From Sipunculus nudus (lineage: Eukaryota > Annelida > Sipuncula > Golfingiida > Sipunculidae): 64,000 nt of DNA. Below are positions 45,611-58,276 of the stretch, piece after piece; positions within the stretch are counted from its first letter, which is position 1, and each line of letters opens with the position of its first letter. Under the pieces are notes generated by a model. The model did no database searches. It worked only from the letters and a program-made list of their open reading frames with translations, and was not told the DNA's origin. Made by a program: the position numbers and the translations under genes. The stretch lies in contig CM049319.1 in assembly GCA_026874595.1 (NCBI GenBank), forward strand, positions 67,173,917 to 67,237,916, given 5' to 3'.

Positions 45611-48114
45611 CCTACAAATATAGATAACCCTGATGATGGCATATGACCATGGAAACCAGAACCAACATCCAATCCTTCAACTTCTTTTCAACGTTGTAAT
45701 CATACCCTGTTGATGTTCAGTTATGGGATATATTCATGCGTCAATCTTTCAGGTAACTATTGATTTCTACCAATCACTATAATAAATATTTGTTTCGTTT
45801 AGGTTTGGCTATTTGGCGATTTTTTGGTCATATTACAGTATAAATTGAAAAGCTCAATTATTCGTGGCTGTCAAAACCAGAAACGTTCGAATTCATTAGC
45901 ATTTCTTTTTCAATCAAACAGATAATGTAACGTTTTGTCCTTGAACATACTGGGCGGTTGTGGATGTTGTTAAGGCATTCGCTTTCTAACAAGTGGTCTA
46001 AAATGAATAAAAGAGACAGACTGCCTGATGAATAGGACTGTCGGATCACCAGTATCTTTTGTCTTAGTTTTATCTAAATTGTACAGACAGCATTGACAAA
46101 CATATCTAAATGTGGGGAGACACATCTGAATTCCCACCATTTCTATATCTCAGAAGATCAAAACAGTGAACAAAGCAATACGGTGAATACGATTACCGCA
46201 ACCTGTAATAGCCTAACTATAGAAAGGATGTCCAGGTCACAAAAGACCAAAGAAATGATTAGTTTTTGTCAAATTGACTGCCAAATTATGTGTTTGTCAC
46301 GGGTTCTTTTCTAATCTTGATTACATGAATTGGAAACGATCACAAATTTCGATAAAGTTTAATACAAATAAACGTATAGCTTGGAGACGACGGAAATATG
46401 GCACCGTTTCCACTGTCCAAAAACAAATGCCCTGATTGATCTTAAACCTTTTAAACAAGTTAAGACAAGCTTAGCAGGTTTCTGGTATCATTCATGTACG
46501 CTAAATATATTGTGGAGATCTAAGCCACACAACACAAAAAAAATACATTAAACGGTAGCATTAGCAGATATTAGGGTAATTATTTCTCTCAATCGTTACC
46601 TCATTTCATACTCTGATTGTTTTACAGCTATTTTCATTTTAACCACTTTCATGTTGATGATCAGGCTTTGCCTGAATATGTCACCATATGTTAACATTTG
46701 TAAATAAATGAATAAATAAGTATATTTTCAGTATAAATTTTTTTTTGGGGGGGGGGCACACATTTATTTTAGGTTCCGCAATCTCGAGCGGCGTTGACAA
46801 CATATTACCAGTGCATCTTTAAAATTATGGGGATTGTATTAATAAACAGGTTCTGCAATCAGTGCCTATAAACCTCCGCCAGAATCTTCTTATCAGTCAT
46901 ATGTTCAAGTGAATACTTTTCATGTATAAACACTGTAAAGCTTCAGTAACCGGCGAGTGACACAACAAATACATTCGAAAAGGCGGCTTCTACTGATGAA
47001 AAGGTAATCGTTCTTTGTCGTAATGGCGTTAAGAAAAATATATTTTATGGATTGTTCAAACGGTTTTGTCCAAACCCTCCACAACTTTTCCGCCAAATCC
47101 GTACATTACATGTGTCAGTTTGCTCAGATACAAAGCAAAGAACCACTTATGCCTTTGCTGATGACATACACAACGGTGCCCTATCAATATAAAGGAGAGA
47201 TACAGTTGTAAAGGAATGGATACATCCGCTAGCTCATATTCATTTCTACATTACAGATAAACTAAAAATGTTGATGTTGTGCATGAGTAGGTTATCTCAA
47301 ATAAAACCTTCAGGTCCGGTAACGTTTTACTTTTAGTTTAATTTTATTTTCGATCAAAGTAGGCTTCATCAGGAAACACGCTCGAACAGGAATGTAATGC
47401 TGGTTCTCAAAATATCAGAATCGATCAAGGAGAAAAAGGCTTGCGGGATAAACTTACATTATATGAGCAGTTTGCGCTGTGTTGACACATAAAATGAGTA
47501 AGAAATAAAAAAAAATAATGTCAAGCCAAAGCAAAGGTATGGTTCTTTTTTTACTTTTTTTTTTTTTTTTACCTTTTTTTATGTTTCGATAAAATGTCAT
47601 ATGGTCAGGGAAAAACATGATAATAACATTTTTTTTTTTTTCTTAAAGCACTACATAACAAAGGAAAACTTAAAGGATACAAAAAATGTGTCATTTCAGG
47701 ACAAGGGGACATGTATCTGCTAACTTTTATATGAAAGAGCTTTCATAAAGATCTTCCTGAAAATTAGATATGTGATATCGGAGTGCTTGGTACAATGGGG
47801 ATTATATATACCATGTTAATGAGAAAGATGTCCTCTTAAAGCCATGACAGTATTCCTGAGCGGTAATGAAACAAGCCACTAACTAAGACATTAACATGTA
47901 TTTCAAGCCTTTAAATGTAAACACGTCGCGGGTGTGTTGATGTTTTCACATAATCTGCATTCATCATATACAAAATATAAGCTACTTGACCCAGTTGCTA
48001 TAATGCTTAAAGCATGTACAAAACATTTACAAAAGTCTTTCCGGAATTCTGAAGAAGTGCTTTCAGACATTACGAAAACCATTCGACGCATCTACTTAAA
48101 ACATTCCTTTCAAA
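45611..48114. other. Intergenic between lectin copies, nothing recognised
   Basis: Only poly-T/poly-G tracts (46739-46756, about 47560, 47630) were noted. Short ORFs lack splice or motif support. Confidence 0.35.
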
Positions 48115-48361
48115 TTACACGAGTTGGCAAAGCTTTTCACACACAGCTCCGAGGAGTTTATAGTCACAATACGTATCAGCCTAACTCTACTGTGTCATCA
48201 TCGAACTATAGGCGCAGTCCTCGCCTCTGCCTCTGTACGTATCGTACACATTTGGTTTACCATCTGCTCTGTCATCCTTCCTCCAAATGATCCAGATCCC
48301 CATTCTCCCTCGACGTCTATGTCATTACCACCAATCCACAATGTCAAGATCAAAATGATAT
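48115..48361 (-). pseudogene. C-type lectin last exon, frameshifted (CTL copy 3)
   Basis: The acceptor GTCACTCTTTCAG is in the same phase as in copies 1 and 2. The frame reads TLWIGGNDIDVEGEW, then needs a shift to continue WRKDDRADGKPNVYDTYRGR, EDCAYSS, two stops, and finally CDYKLLGAVCEK before TAA 48117-48115. The intact WIGG codon (48338-48336) shows what copy 2 has lost. The length, 247 nt, is close to the 254-nt homologous exons. No upstream exons were found, so this is a gene remnant. Confidence 0.68.
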
Positions 48362-49309
48362 CTGAAAGAGTGACTTTATTCATGCCTATAGTATTCTGTG
48401 CAACAGGGTGTATGTAAATGTATATCAATCACTTTTAACATTACATAAATTATCAACAAATAATGGCTAACAAAACCACATACATGTGTATGCAATGTTA
48501 ATGAATTTGATGTATGTGACATGCTAAGTGAGCAAAAAGAGAGCCTAATGTTGAGTCACATAAGAAAATGTGTTAAAGCGTACCTGTGTCTTATCATATG
48601 ACTACTTAATACTGTAATATGATGTGATGTATTTTCTGTTTGACAAGACGATAGCATATGTTTATTAAAGGAAGGCGTGCTTCCATTATGTTGGATACAC
48701 GCAAGTTAATAACAGTATTTTAAGCGAAAATCTTTACAGCACATTTGTAATGTATTTCCGGTGTAGCTGAGAAGGATACTTTTCGCTAGGTAATATATCT
48801 GTAATATCGTTATAGTTTCTCCATTTCCAAGGTTATGGAAAAGGTTGACAGTTCACTTTTTTGCTTTTATCTACCGTTTCTGATTCTGGATTAAAAAAAC
48901 ATGAACTGGAATATTGAGAGCTTCAAGCTAGATCTCGAATTTCATTTAAATACATCAGCTACTTTTAAAGGTACATCTGCCATAAAAAGCTACAATATCT
49001 TGAGGTGTGTGGAATTTCAATTTGTAACCCACTAAATTAAATAGATTACAAAAAGGCATAATACTATAGTACTAGTACGACTTTAAAAGTCTATTCGCCT
49101 TCCGTAAAATGAGTTTGAGTACCATTTGTTTGCATTTAAGAAACTGCAGCCTTCGGTTTGATTTTTAGCCAGACAGTGTAATTACTGAGAAGCTTTAACG
49201 TTCATCCATATTTCTAATCATATCCCTAACTTTATTATCATAAATAGTATTCATGTCTTCTAAACTAAAACAAATTATCTTTTCTGCTTTTTATTATCCG
49301 TTCAATTTT
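48362..49309. other. Intergenic, nothing recognised
   Basis: Upstream exons for lectin copy 3 were looked for here and not found. Confidence 0.35.
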
Positions 49310-50105
49310 CTTTATGTTCTGAATAATAAAATTTCCCCACCAAAGCAAAGCTAACATACCACCCTCTGGACCATCGAAGAATAGAGTAAACTAAGTAGTT
49401 CACTATCCATGCTAAACGATTTTAGTTTCCTTAGAAAGTATAAACGCTGCTGCCCTTAACGGTATACTATGTTTACATTATTATCCTATCTAAGCCTATC
49501 ATCTAATACTACCCTTAAGTATTTGTACTGTTGTGCAATTTCTACTTCTGTTCCACCAATAGATACCGGATATTGACAGGTTGGTCTTTGACTAAAATCA
49601 ATTATCAATTCTTTTGTTTTTGAAGGATTATTCTTGCACCAAATTACAAATTACTACTTGTCCGATTTCCATTACTATTTACTTTCATCACACCTGGGAA
49701 TTAATCGTATACCTACAGTCTCATCTGCTGTTCCAAAATTAGACATCCTTGTTTTGTAGCCTGGAAAACGTTAGTATAAATTATGAACAGAAATAGGGAG
49801 AGTACGTATCCTTGCGGGTCCCCTGTGTTCAACCCTAGAACTGATGAATTGCTATTACCAACTTTTACATACTGTATCATTAAGCTGAATGTGATACGTT
49901 TCCTACAACCATGTTTCACGCCTGACCGCTGGGAGCTAGGGCAATGATATATAGCCAACTTGTTAATAATAATAACTCTAAAAGTACTGGAGTTTTTTAT
50001 AATTGATTTTTTTATAATTGAATACGTTGGGGCACATTTCTGGGTCGTACCCAGTCTTTGTTTATGAATAATTAGATGAAATTTATGACATATAAAAAAT
50101 GGCAT
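49310..50105 (-). pseudogene. Decayed LINE reverse transcriptase fragment (L2-like)
   Basis: Minus strand: SVLGLNTGDPQGYVLSLFLF and IIYTNVFQ (RT palm, near 49860-49760), then KTKELIIDFSQRPTCQYPVS (49620-49561), IGGTEVEIAQQYKYLRVVLD, and GQQRLYFLRKLKSF-like residues toward 49410. The order and the 'KGQQRLYFLRKL' type box resemble CR1/L2-group LINEs. Stops and frameshifts throughout mark it as an old insertion. Confidence 0.7.
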
Positions 50106-50843
50106 GACAGTGGGTGATGCTTAGATCTTGTGGCAATAATAATCAGGAGGAAATGCTTGCAATTGTTCTGATGGGACTCACTTTCATACATAAAATAATA
50201 TTCGGGGGGGGATGAGGGCTTTTGTACCATAAAAGTATTTGTGCAAGATTTTTTTTTCTCGAAATTTACCAATTTTTGAGGGGCACAAATTGATTTTAAT
50301 AACATTGAAAATTTTCGTTTCAAATAAATCATCCAGGAAAAGCCAGAGCGATGATATTATCAGGTCAAAAGTCATATCTAGATAGGCCGTTACCTACGTG
50401 GGGAAGGAGGCTCATCGGGGTTGACAAGACAACTTGGTGAATGTTTTATGATTATTACGAAGTGTATCGGGTCATGCGGGCATGCTTTTCCTATTTTGCT
50501 TAATTATGGGTTATCTTTTGGGTTAGGGGTTATGTCTTTAGCTTATCTCTGTATTTGTTGAGAGGAGAGTCAGGGTCATTGTGTCGTTTGACAATAGTTG
50601 TATTCAATTAGGTTCCCTCGGTAGTGCAGGTTGCTATAATAAAATACTACTACTATGCCATGGCAAGGTCGAGCGATCTGAAGGGTAGCGGAGTATTGTT
50701 CCCAGCCCACTTAGTATTAAACGTGCTTATAAATGAAGATGTGCCTTGGTAGCAAAGCGGGTCCCTGGAATTGAATGAGACTTATGACTATGGATGAGCT
50801 GAATCGGGGGGGGGGGCTTACCTATATGGCAGAGTAATCTAAC
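50106..50843. other. Intergenic upstream of LINE fragment, nothing recognised
   Basis: An 11-G run lies at 50806-50816. No exon for the candidate first exon at 50844-50944 was identified here. Confidence 0.35.
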
Positions 50844-50944
50844 CTGTCGCATATCTGACGGGCTTCTGGCGGTGCCCATTGAACAATGGTGATCAAAACA
50901 GCCGACAGTAAACAAAAGGTAGTCAGGCGAAGGCCGCCCGGCAT
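50844..50944 (-). CDS. Candidate first exon with signal peptide
   Basis: On the minus strand, ATG 50944-50942 opens a frame whose first residues read MPGGLRLTTFCLLSAVLITI, followed by VQWAPPEARQIC, a textbook signal-peptide shape. A donor CAG|GTTAGA after 50844 would end the exon in phase 2; the stronger GTAAGC at 50821 lies just beyond an in-frame TAG, which is a caution. An alternative long frame (51197-50727) overlaps it. The 5' flank is unusually GC- and CpG-rich. No downstream exon was identified. Confidence 0.33.
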
Positions 50945-51300
50945 AATGGCAGGCGCCATCCGAATGGATCATTTGGTCTGTCGATGCCCGACACCAGCAC
51001 GGAGTACGCTCGCAGCATGTTCGACTTTGTACAAGTCGGGCGGGATACGGAAGGGGGTCGTTCAAGTTACGTAGGGAGTCCATGCGGCGGCCGGGCAGCT
51101 CTGTCGATCTCCATTCGAATTTTAAAGAAAAAAATCGACTAAAATCGTCTGATGGCTGCCCGTATATCGATCGCAAATTTACGAGCTCTGAGACCATAAA
51201 AAATCGCCATTGGAAAATCGCTGAATAAAGAATAGGTTTCGGTGCCTTGCGATCGTCGGCCGACCCCTAAAAATCGCGGCGGAACCCGCAGTGATCGAGC
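50945..51300 (-). promoter_or_regulatory. GC/CpG-rich putative promoter or 5' UTR
   Basis: This block has many CG dinucleotides in a generally CpG-poor, AT-rich window (for example GGCCGCCCGG and GCGGCGGCCGGG). It lies directly upstream of the signal-peptide-like start on the minus strand. It was judged by eye. Confidence 0.3.
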
Positions 51301-52650
51301 AAACACCGGCCGTATTCCTGTCGAAAATGTCCATTACAGCTAAGTGTATTGTTTGGACGAATGGTGTCAAAGGTAGTACAGGTGATTTGCCAGACTTAAT
51401 CCTGGTTGATTTGGACATATGGACCATAATATTATACGAGATCCGAACTTCTATTTGCTGCAAAGGCTGCTTTTTTTTAAAAGGGCTTCCAAAATGGTAA
51501 TATATGACATTTGTACAAATAATTGATGCATGTCAAATTGATGACTCGGTGATTTAGAAAGAATATAGAGATTTCGTTGCCATGGTAACGGAAATTTTGA
51601 TAGGAAACACTTAAGATTATATTTTAACTTTTAATAAAAGAAAGTTAAATAAAGGATGAATTCTAAGGAAATTATTCATAAAAAATGGTCAATATCATCA
51701 AATAATTCTTGGTCTAAAAGGGTTAAACAAAAGGTGCGCGGTGTGGTTCAAATCTTTGACAATTGCTTCCGTTTCTTAATTAAGTAATCTTGTGTGACAT
51801 GTTGATTCATTAGACGGTAAAGTAGTCCCAATTTTCTTGCCAGCCGTCTTAACAACTTTTTTTAAACGATTCCGTTCCTCAAGATTGCAGAGGCCTATTC
51901 CAATATATGACTACATATAATTCCTTGAATGTTTATAAAAATAGGCCGGAAAACGCCGATTTTTTCTAAAACAGGTTGTTCGTTTTGTTTATATCAAAGT
52001 GTTTATAACAGGGGGGGGGACTTGTAAAAATTATCAAAAGGGCCTCTTGTGGAAAGTTTTGCTTAGGGTGTTTTGTTACTAATGACCTTTCAACTTCCGC
52101 ACATATGCAACCAGACACCTTAGATTACCTGTTTTTATTACATTTGTCACATTGCTAGGAAAAAAAAACCTTGTTAATTAACAAGCTCGTACATCTGTCA
52201 CAGAGGCGTGATAAGAACGTTTCTTAACGTGCAGGCATTGCCTGAGCTCATGAATATTAACGCAGTGAAAGGCAGAAATCACTGAAATCGCCCTGATATA
52301 TAATTTGCGCGCAAACGTCCGATCTGATCCTTCTAAAGATGGGGCAGACCAAATATATACCCGATCATGATCTACTCGTGCATACATATAGCTTTGAATA
52401 AAAAATGAAACGAAAAGATGAGATGAATGATCTCCGTATCATACAAGAGGTATATGTTTCTAATTCTGTGATTTACCGATAAACACCTGCAGCTTTGTTG
52501 GATTGACTGAGGTTTTCAATTTATATCCTCCCAAAGTGACTGTAAATTAAAGGCAAATGCAAATAAAAATTTCTGTCTATATATATTCTCAAATCAACTA
52601 GTAAATAACCTGTCCCTGTTTTGACCTAGACTAGCGTGTTAATATATTTC
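51301..52650. other. Intergenic, nothing recognised
   Basis: No gene or repeat was identified. Confidence 0.35.
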
Positions 52651-52654
52651 TCGT

Positions 52655-53120
52655 TGTGAAAGGTAATGTTAATGGTTGGAACGCTGGACTTGTGTGCTAC
52701 CATAATTAGCGCCATTTCGGCCCTCTAACATTAAAGATCAGAGTCAGTGCAGTAGGAGGAACCACTGAATCGGGTAATCTTGACTACACCATAATGGACT
52801 CGAGTCGGGGATCGGCGCTGTTCTATTTTTCCATGATAAAATAAAATTGTATTTAGGATATGTCCACTTTGCAAATGGGGGGGGGGGGGGGGCTCGTCCG
52901 GGATGGCGCCTTTGAGGCCTAGGGAAAGGTGGTTTGAGTAATAATTACCGCCACCTAGTTCACCTAAATTGTGACAATTGAAGCTTGCTTTATTGACAAA
53001 GCGGTTGGAACGCTGGACTCGTGTGCCACCGACAGAGGTTCGAAATAGGGATGAATCCTACTCTTATTTTCCCCGATAAAAAAAAAAACAACTTTACATT
53101 TAATGTCTGACCATTTGTCA
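52655..53120 (+). mobile_element. TRIM-like LTR element, copy 2, with tRNA-like modules in both LTRs
   Basis: A 5' LTR (about 52655-52873) contains GGTTGGAACGCTGGACTTGT and ends GTCCACTTTGCA. Then comes a primer binding site TGGG..GGCTCGTCCGGGAT with its G-run expanded to 16 (52876-52904). The 3' LTR (52970-53120) starts TGTGACAATTGAAGCTTGC, contains GGTTGGAACGCTGGACTCGT, CACCGACAGAGGTTCGAAA, and ends TGACCATTTGTCA. The 5' LTR has an insertion of about 110 bp inside its tRNA-like part. Ends and target duplication are less clear than in copy 1. Confidence 0.7.
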
Positions 53121-53281
53121 ATAAATAAATAAACACACACACACATATATATATGCAACTGTGTGTAGGACCTATCAGCTCATAATAAATGCTTTGATGG
53201 CATTCCTCAATTAACATATTTATAACTCATAATTAATACAAGGACACACGTGACTCTACAAACATTGTTAAACTTTAATGA

Positions 53282-55549
53282 TTATATCAGCGGTCTGGTG
53301 ATATTGAACAATAAGAAGTCGAACAAATACATGTCACCCGGCGTCATGTAGTGAAATGAAATACTGCTCTCACTCAGAACTTGAAATCTCTGCAAAGAAA
53401 GAATACACATCATCATTATTATCATTATCATCATTAGCTTTCTAATACAAACCGAATTTTTTATTCACTTATATTAACAAATTTCATTTTTAACTAAGAT
53501 AGAAACATGATAGGGTTGGGGGGGGGGAGAGAGAACTGGGTTTTCAGTTATTGTCATACCGTTTAATATCAATCCACTTTAATAGGTTTTGTTGTTACTT
53601 GATTTTTTAAATAGTGTTCCTTTAAATTTTTTGTTATAAAATTGTTAAAATATCATTGCAATAGTAATAATAATTATTATAATCATCATTTTAATTATAA
53701 TAACAATTATCGTTTAACATAGCAATCTTAACAGTTATTTTCAACGTCACAGAAGCTCCTTGTTATTTTGCATGTAGTATATATTTAGATAAACTCACTG
53801 CCTTCGTATTAATGAGGTCCCTGAAGCCGAACCATCGCATTTCTTTATGTCCTTTTTCTTTGTTTAGGAGCGAGATTGGGTTTTCTTTGAAAAACCGCTC
53901 ACGGCCACGTTCATCTTTGGTGTTCTCTGCCGGTATCCCTAGTTTGAGCAGACACCAGCCAACGTTAAAGTCCGCATGCTCCTCGTGACGTTGTCGCTTG
54001 ACCCAGGGCACACATGCGCCGTGGGTGTCGGACGGAACTCCCCGAGAAACTAAGGTCTCGAGTGCAGCTTTACTCAGAACGTAACCTGACCCACCGTGGG
54101 CAAAGCGTAACCGTTGTTTATTAACCATGATCCTGGTCGGATACGGAAATCCCAAATAATGATGCATGGTGGGATCGAAACCTAACAGGAAGTGACGTAA
54201 GTGCTCAATGATGACGTAAGTGTCGTCGTCGGCCACAAGGAACCAATCATACTCTTGCAAATATTGACTACAAATTCGGCGTAACGTCCTAAATAGCCGG
54301 AGTGTTATATATGACTTTTTAGTTTCTGTGATACCAACAGTGATTGTGTCAAAGCCTGAAGCCTCCGTGTTGCTACTGAATAGGAGTTTGTCACAGCGTT
54401 TTCCCCATGTCCCCTTAACAGCTGTTCCTCGCGCATATATCGTGGAATTAAGAGAAAGCACCAGACAGAAGATCTTTGAGGGATTATCGTGGCCTTTTCT
54501 TGTTGAAGGAATTTGCCCAACTTGTACTAGATCATCTTAAATTAAAAAAAAAACATAAATTTCATGAATAGAGTCAACAAAACGTGTTTTCAAAGTGTCA
54601 TACAATTTATTGTTCTGTTTGGAGGACAAATGATAGATATCATTGGTTTTGAATTATTATATGTAAACTGCACGCATGCATATATAAAATATATCTAGAA
54701 GATCTGTATAATATTTCCCTGTTTTTGTGTGGTAGAAATTTTTTTCTATCATTATTACTAATGATATCGGTTCTTATTCAATTACTTTCCATATTTAAGT
54801 AATTGCAGTTTAGTTCTCTGTAACGGTTGTTGATACCTGTATTATTGTATATGGTGTTCTACATTTCCAGAAAATAATATTTTTCCTACTTAAAAGGAAT
54901 CTCACGTGATTCCTCTGCACATTTGAAATTAAGACCTTTATTTTAAAATTCACACATACTCAAACAGCCGAACTGGATATCCAGTGGACCATGCATGTAC
55001 TGAAAGTATATATAGCCGCACGTAATCAAAATGTGAATATTCTGAAGAGAATAAAATTATCCTGTAACAAGAGATCGAAATTGATAGATACATGTGACCA
55101 GTTATTATACTTTGTTCTGTTGAATTATTTAATACAAGTCAAGTGTTTTCACTTGTTTTGGTTACACATAATTACACCAGTGTTACGGAAAGATCCACCA
55201 TTATCATCTGGAGTATTTCTTACTACAACCCCGCACATGCATGTTTAGATTGCGTGCGTGTGAGTATCTTGTGTACATCAGTTAAACCTCCCTAGCCCTG
55301 GACTAGTTATCGACTATTCACTGCATATATGTCAATCCCAAGCAATCACGTCAGTTCATTAAAAACATACATATTCAGGAAAATATAAATATATTGGTTC
55401 AACTCACCTCGACCTGACCATTTCGTGCTATCGCCGTCTTTCCTTCTATCAATTTCAACAGAAACCGTCACTAATGACTGATACAAGTTGAAAATTACTG
55501 AAATAACCAGAAGAGAAAATATCAGAAAGCGACACGTTCGGGGAGGCAT
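53282..55549 (-). CDS. C1GALT1-like beta-1,3-galactosyltransferase (GT31, 3 exons)
   Basis: Exons 55549-55408, 54535-53799 and 53389-53282 join in phases 1 and 0 to give 328 residues. Residues about 6-26 form a signal-anchor (FLIFSLLVISVIFNLY), as in type II Golgi enzymes. The catalytic domain has TAVKGTWGKRCDKLLFSS (about 85-102), the metal-binding DDD in WFLVADDDTYV (150-152), HGGSGYVLSKAAL (about 194-206), GRERFF, and in exon 3 SSISFHYMTPGDMYLFDFL, matching the SFHY end of core-1 synthases. The family transfers Gal from UDP-Gal to GalNAc on Ser/Thr, making core 1 O-glycans. The donor GCA|GTGAGT at 53798 is preferred over reading on to a TAA at 53763, because exon 3 restores the conserved tail. 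The vertebrate enzyme is about 360 residues. The exact orthologue is uncertain. Confidence 0.88.
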
Positions 55550-57999
55550 TTCCTCGCAACCCCATTGTGGTAGCAAGGTAGGTCAGACGGAACGTCAACT
55601 GAGGCGTGACCGCGTGTTATAGAAGTTCACTGATGTGGAACACTGCTGTCACACTGTGATCTGTGCTTGGTTAATTTCACCTCCGCCAGCTGGCATGGCG
55701 TTAGTTTTTTTTTTTTTTTTTTTTAATTTTATCTTGGTTGGTTGTTGCCTGACCATGCTTGGCTGGGTTATCAAGCTTACAGTTTCAAGTTAATTTTACA
55801 CACCCGTGTTTATTCTGAATAACCAGTAGCTTTAGTTACTCTTCCTTGTGTACGGTTACTATATTTATACAGCGTATCAGCTGATGCGCAATTTGATGTC
55901 TGGCATGTATGTCGTGACCAGTTATAAAAACGTGATGATAAATATTCATATATCAATGCTGTGGGTATGTTTAATTTTCATGTCTCTTTTAGAATAGTTT
56001 ATCTACTCACTATCGGCGAGGATAGATACGTTTAACAGTTTGTTCCCCCCCCCCCCCCCCCCCGAAAATTCGAACTGATTTATCCAGCCTCAATCCAGTA
56101 AATTTTTTCAGGGCTTACACCTGCGATATTTTTTTAAAAGAAAAGCATCCACCAAGCATTCTAAGCAAGGTAAAGGACATTCGCTCATCTTTCTTTATTA
56201 GTGACAAAATGTGAATTGTCATATTTTAAGGGTTAGGGTTAGTACCATCATCAATCTCTGTGTCCCAGCGATGGCGATACAATCTCCGTTCCCTATAGTA
56301 TTGTTGAGGAAACCGGAGTGAGAACTATCCCTGCCTCTCAGATATGACCGTTAGCATGGCTGACATGTGAGGGAACCAACGCATTTCGTTCAACTTTGAT
56401 AAATGTATTCCCTCGGCTTATGTACGTTACGCTAAGTCTTTGTCTTGTTTATACTTTACATATGGTTGCCCAGAATTCCGGCGTAGGTAGGCGGGCCCCG
56501 AGTACCTTCTATTAATCCTTAGACCTGCAACAGGTCGAGGAATAATTTTTTTGTTTTCAATTTTTATCACGTTTATTAATGTTTAGTGAGAATTTATAAT
56601 TCATGTATGGGCTCCTTCTGTGGATCGCAAATAGTTTACTTTCTTTCTCAAGGGGGCCCCACTATCACTAAGGAGTAAGGATTACATAAGAATCTATACT
56701 GGTACCCCGTTCTACAATGTTTCTGTACCAATCAATCAATCTATGATCGACTGAAGCCCATAATAGAGTGGGGGTACCAGTCTATTGAGAATCCACGGAC
56801 GTCACCTGTAAGGATAATTGTAAATTACTGGAACTGGTCATGGCAGCAATAGGGCAGCTGGACATAGGGTCACGATGTAACAGTATAGGGGTTGCTTTTA
56901 CTTGGGGTATATTTATATAAGAGCAGAATCTGAGAAAATAGGGACCTACGCAAGTCTAATTTATCCCGTCACACCGAGGTTGGTTTATCAAATTAGAACC
57001 GGGATGTGATATAATGCGGATTCAAGGTCCCGCTGCCCATTAGACCACACGTGAGAACTTTATCAGTTCAGCTTGGATCGAATAGTTCTATACATTGCCC
57101 CTTTTTACTTACTGATACTTTAAGGTTATAACACTGACATCATCAATATAAGTATTAACAGAAAAAAGCTAAATTGAGGGCAAGAGGCCTTTGTTGAACT
57201 TGAACAAGAAAAACAACACACAATATAAATATTAATCTTTGGTAATTCAAGAATATTGAGTGAGTGAAATAAAACATCAGAGGGTGCTCTATTTGGTGCT
57301 GCATGAAGATTATTTCTTACATTTCTTTTCTGAAGTTTTAATAATATAAACAAGGTCCTGTTGTTTGAGCAGATCCAAAAACTTAAATACATCATATCAA
57401 GGTATCTATATATAAAACCGTGCTATCATGAAAACAGACATGACTTCGGTAACACTTTATACGTGCTCTATACGTCAAACTGCTAGTCCTATAGTAAATA
57501 TATTCCTGAACATGTTGATGTAATAAAATCAGTTGAATTTATAGTCAAGATTTATACCTATAAATCAAAATTTATAATTTATCAACATGTACTTCCATTT
57601 TTGACTTTTATTTCCTGATTGTATAAATTAGATCAAATGTGTTTTCGTTATAGATGTATTGAACTATATTTTATTGGCACAAACCCATAGCCAGAATAAC
57701 ATATAAAAGTAGTTTTTGATAGTTGTTGTAAAGACATATTACTTATTAGAATTTAACGTCTTTTATCACATTCTTTTGGTTCTGTTTTCTTTTCTTCATT
57801 TCTTAAATACCGTTAAGTATTTTTTTAATTAATATTCAAAGACAATTTTAATCCATAACCTTTTTTTCAATTTTTTTTTTTTGTGGAGGTAACCGCCTCC
57901 ATTTTTTAAATGCTAACTTAACTACATATATGTACATCTGAAGATTTCCATTCCGGTTTCGGACTACGTGACAGGGCAGTATCACACGCTTCCTTTCAT
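55550..57999. other. Intergenic upstream of the galactosyltransferase
   Basis: A poly-T tract lies at about 55706-55724 and a 19-C run at 56045-56063. An inverted pair ACTGGTACCCC / GGGGTACCAGT lies at about 56699 and 56772. AGGGTTAGGGTTAG at 56229-56242 is only two telomere-like units. No gene is seen. Confidence 0.4.
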
Positions 58000-58276
58000 T
58001 TTATATCCTGGGGTTAACAAGGCCCGGTGACTAGTGCACCTGCGGGCCTTGGGTGCGTAATCGTCCCAATTGCTTGGTCATACCACCGAGGAGCCCCCGA
58101 AAGGCGCACTCGTTTGTGAGTGAAACACGGCCGTTGGGAATGACCTTCCCATTAAGCTTGCAGAGCGCTCACGCTGGTTGGGGGCCGACCGTGAAAAATC
58201 TCACCGCCTCGGCTGAGATTCGAACTCATGATCTCCCGGCTTTGAGTCCTGCGCTCTACCCCTGAGCAACAGAAGA
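58000..58276 (-). mobile_element. tRNA-derived SINE (minus strand)
   Basis: Reading on the minus strand from 58276, an A-box-like TTGCTCAGGGGTAGAGCGCA is followed by a B-box-like GAGTTCGAATCT near 58225-58214. A non-tRNA body of about 180 bp follows (GGTGAGATTTTTCACGGTCG, then CCGTGTTTCACTCACAAACG). The architecture is that of a tRNA-derived SINE. It is a different family from the one at 9.3 kb. Confidence 0.7.

Noticed and set aside
56229-56242. AGGGTTAGGGTTAG, telomere-like
   Set aside because: Only two units; too short to be an interstitial telomere.
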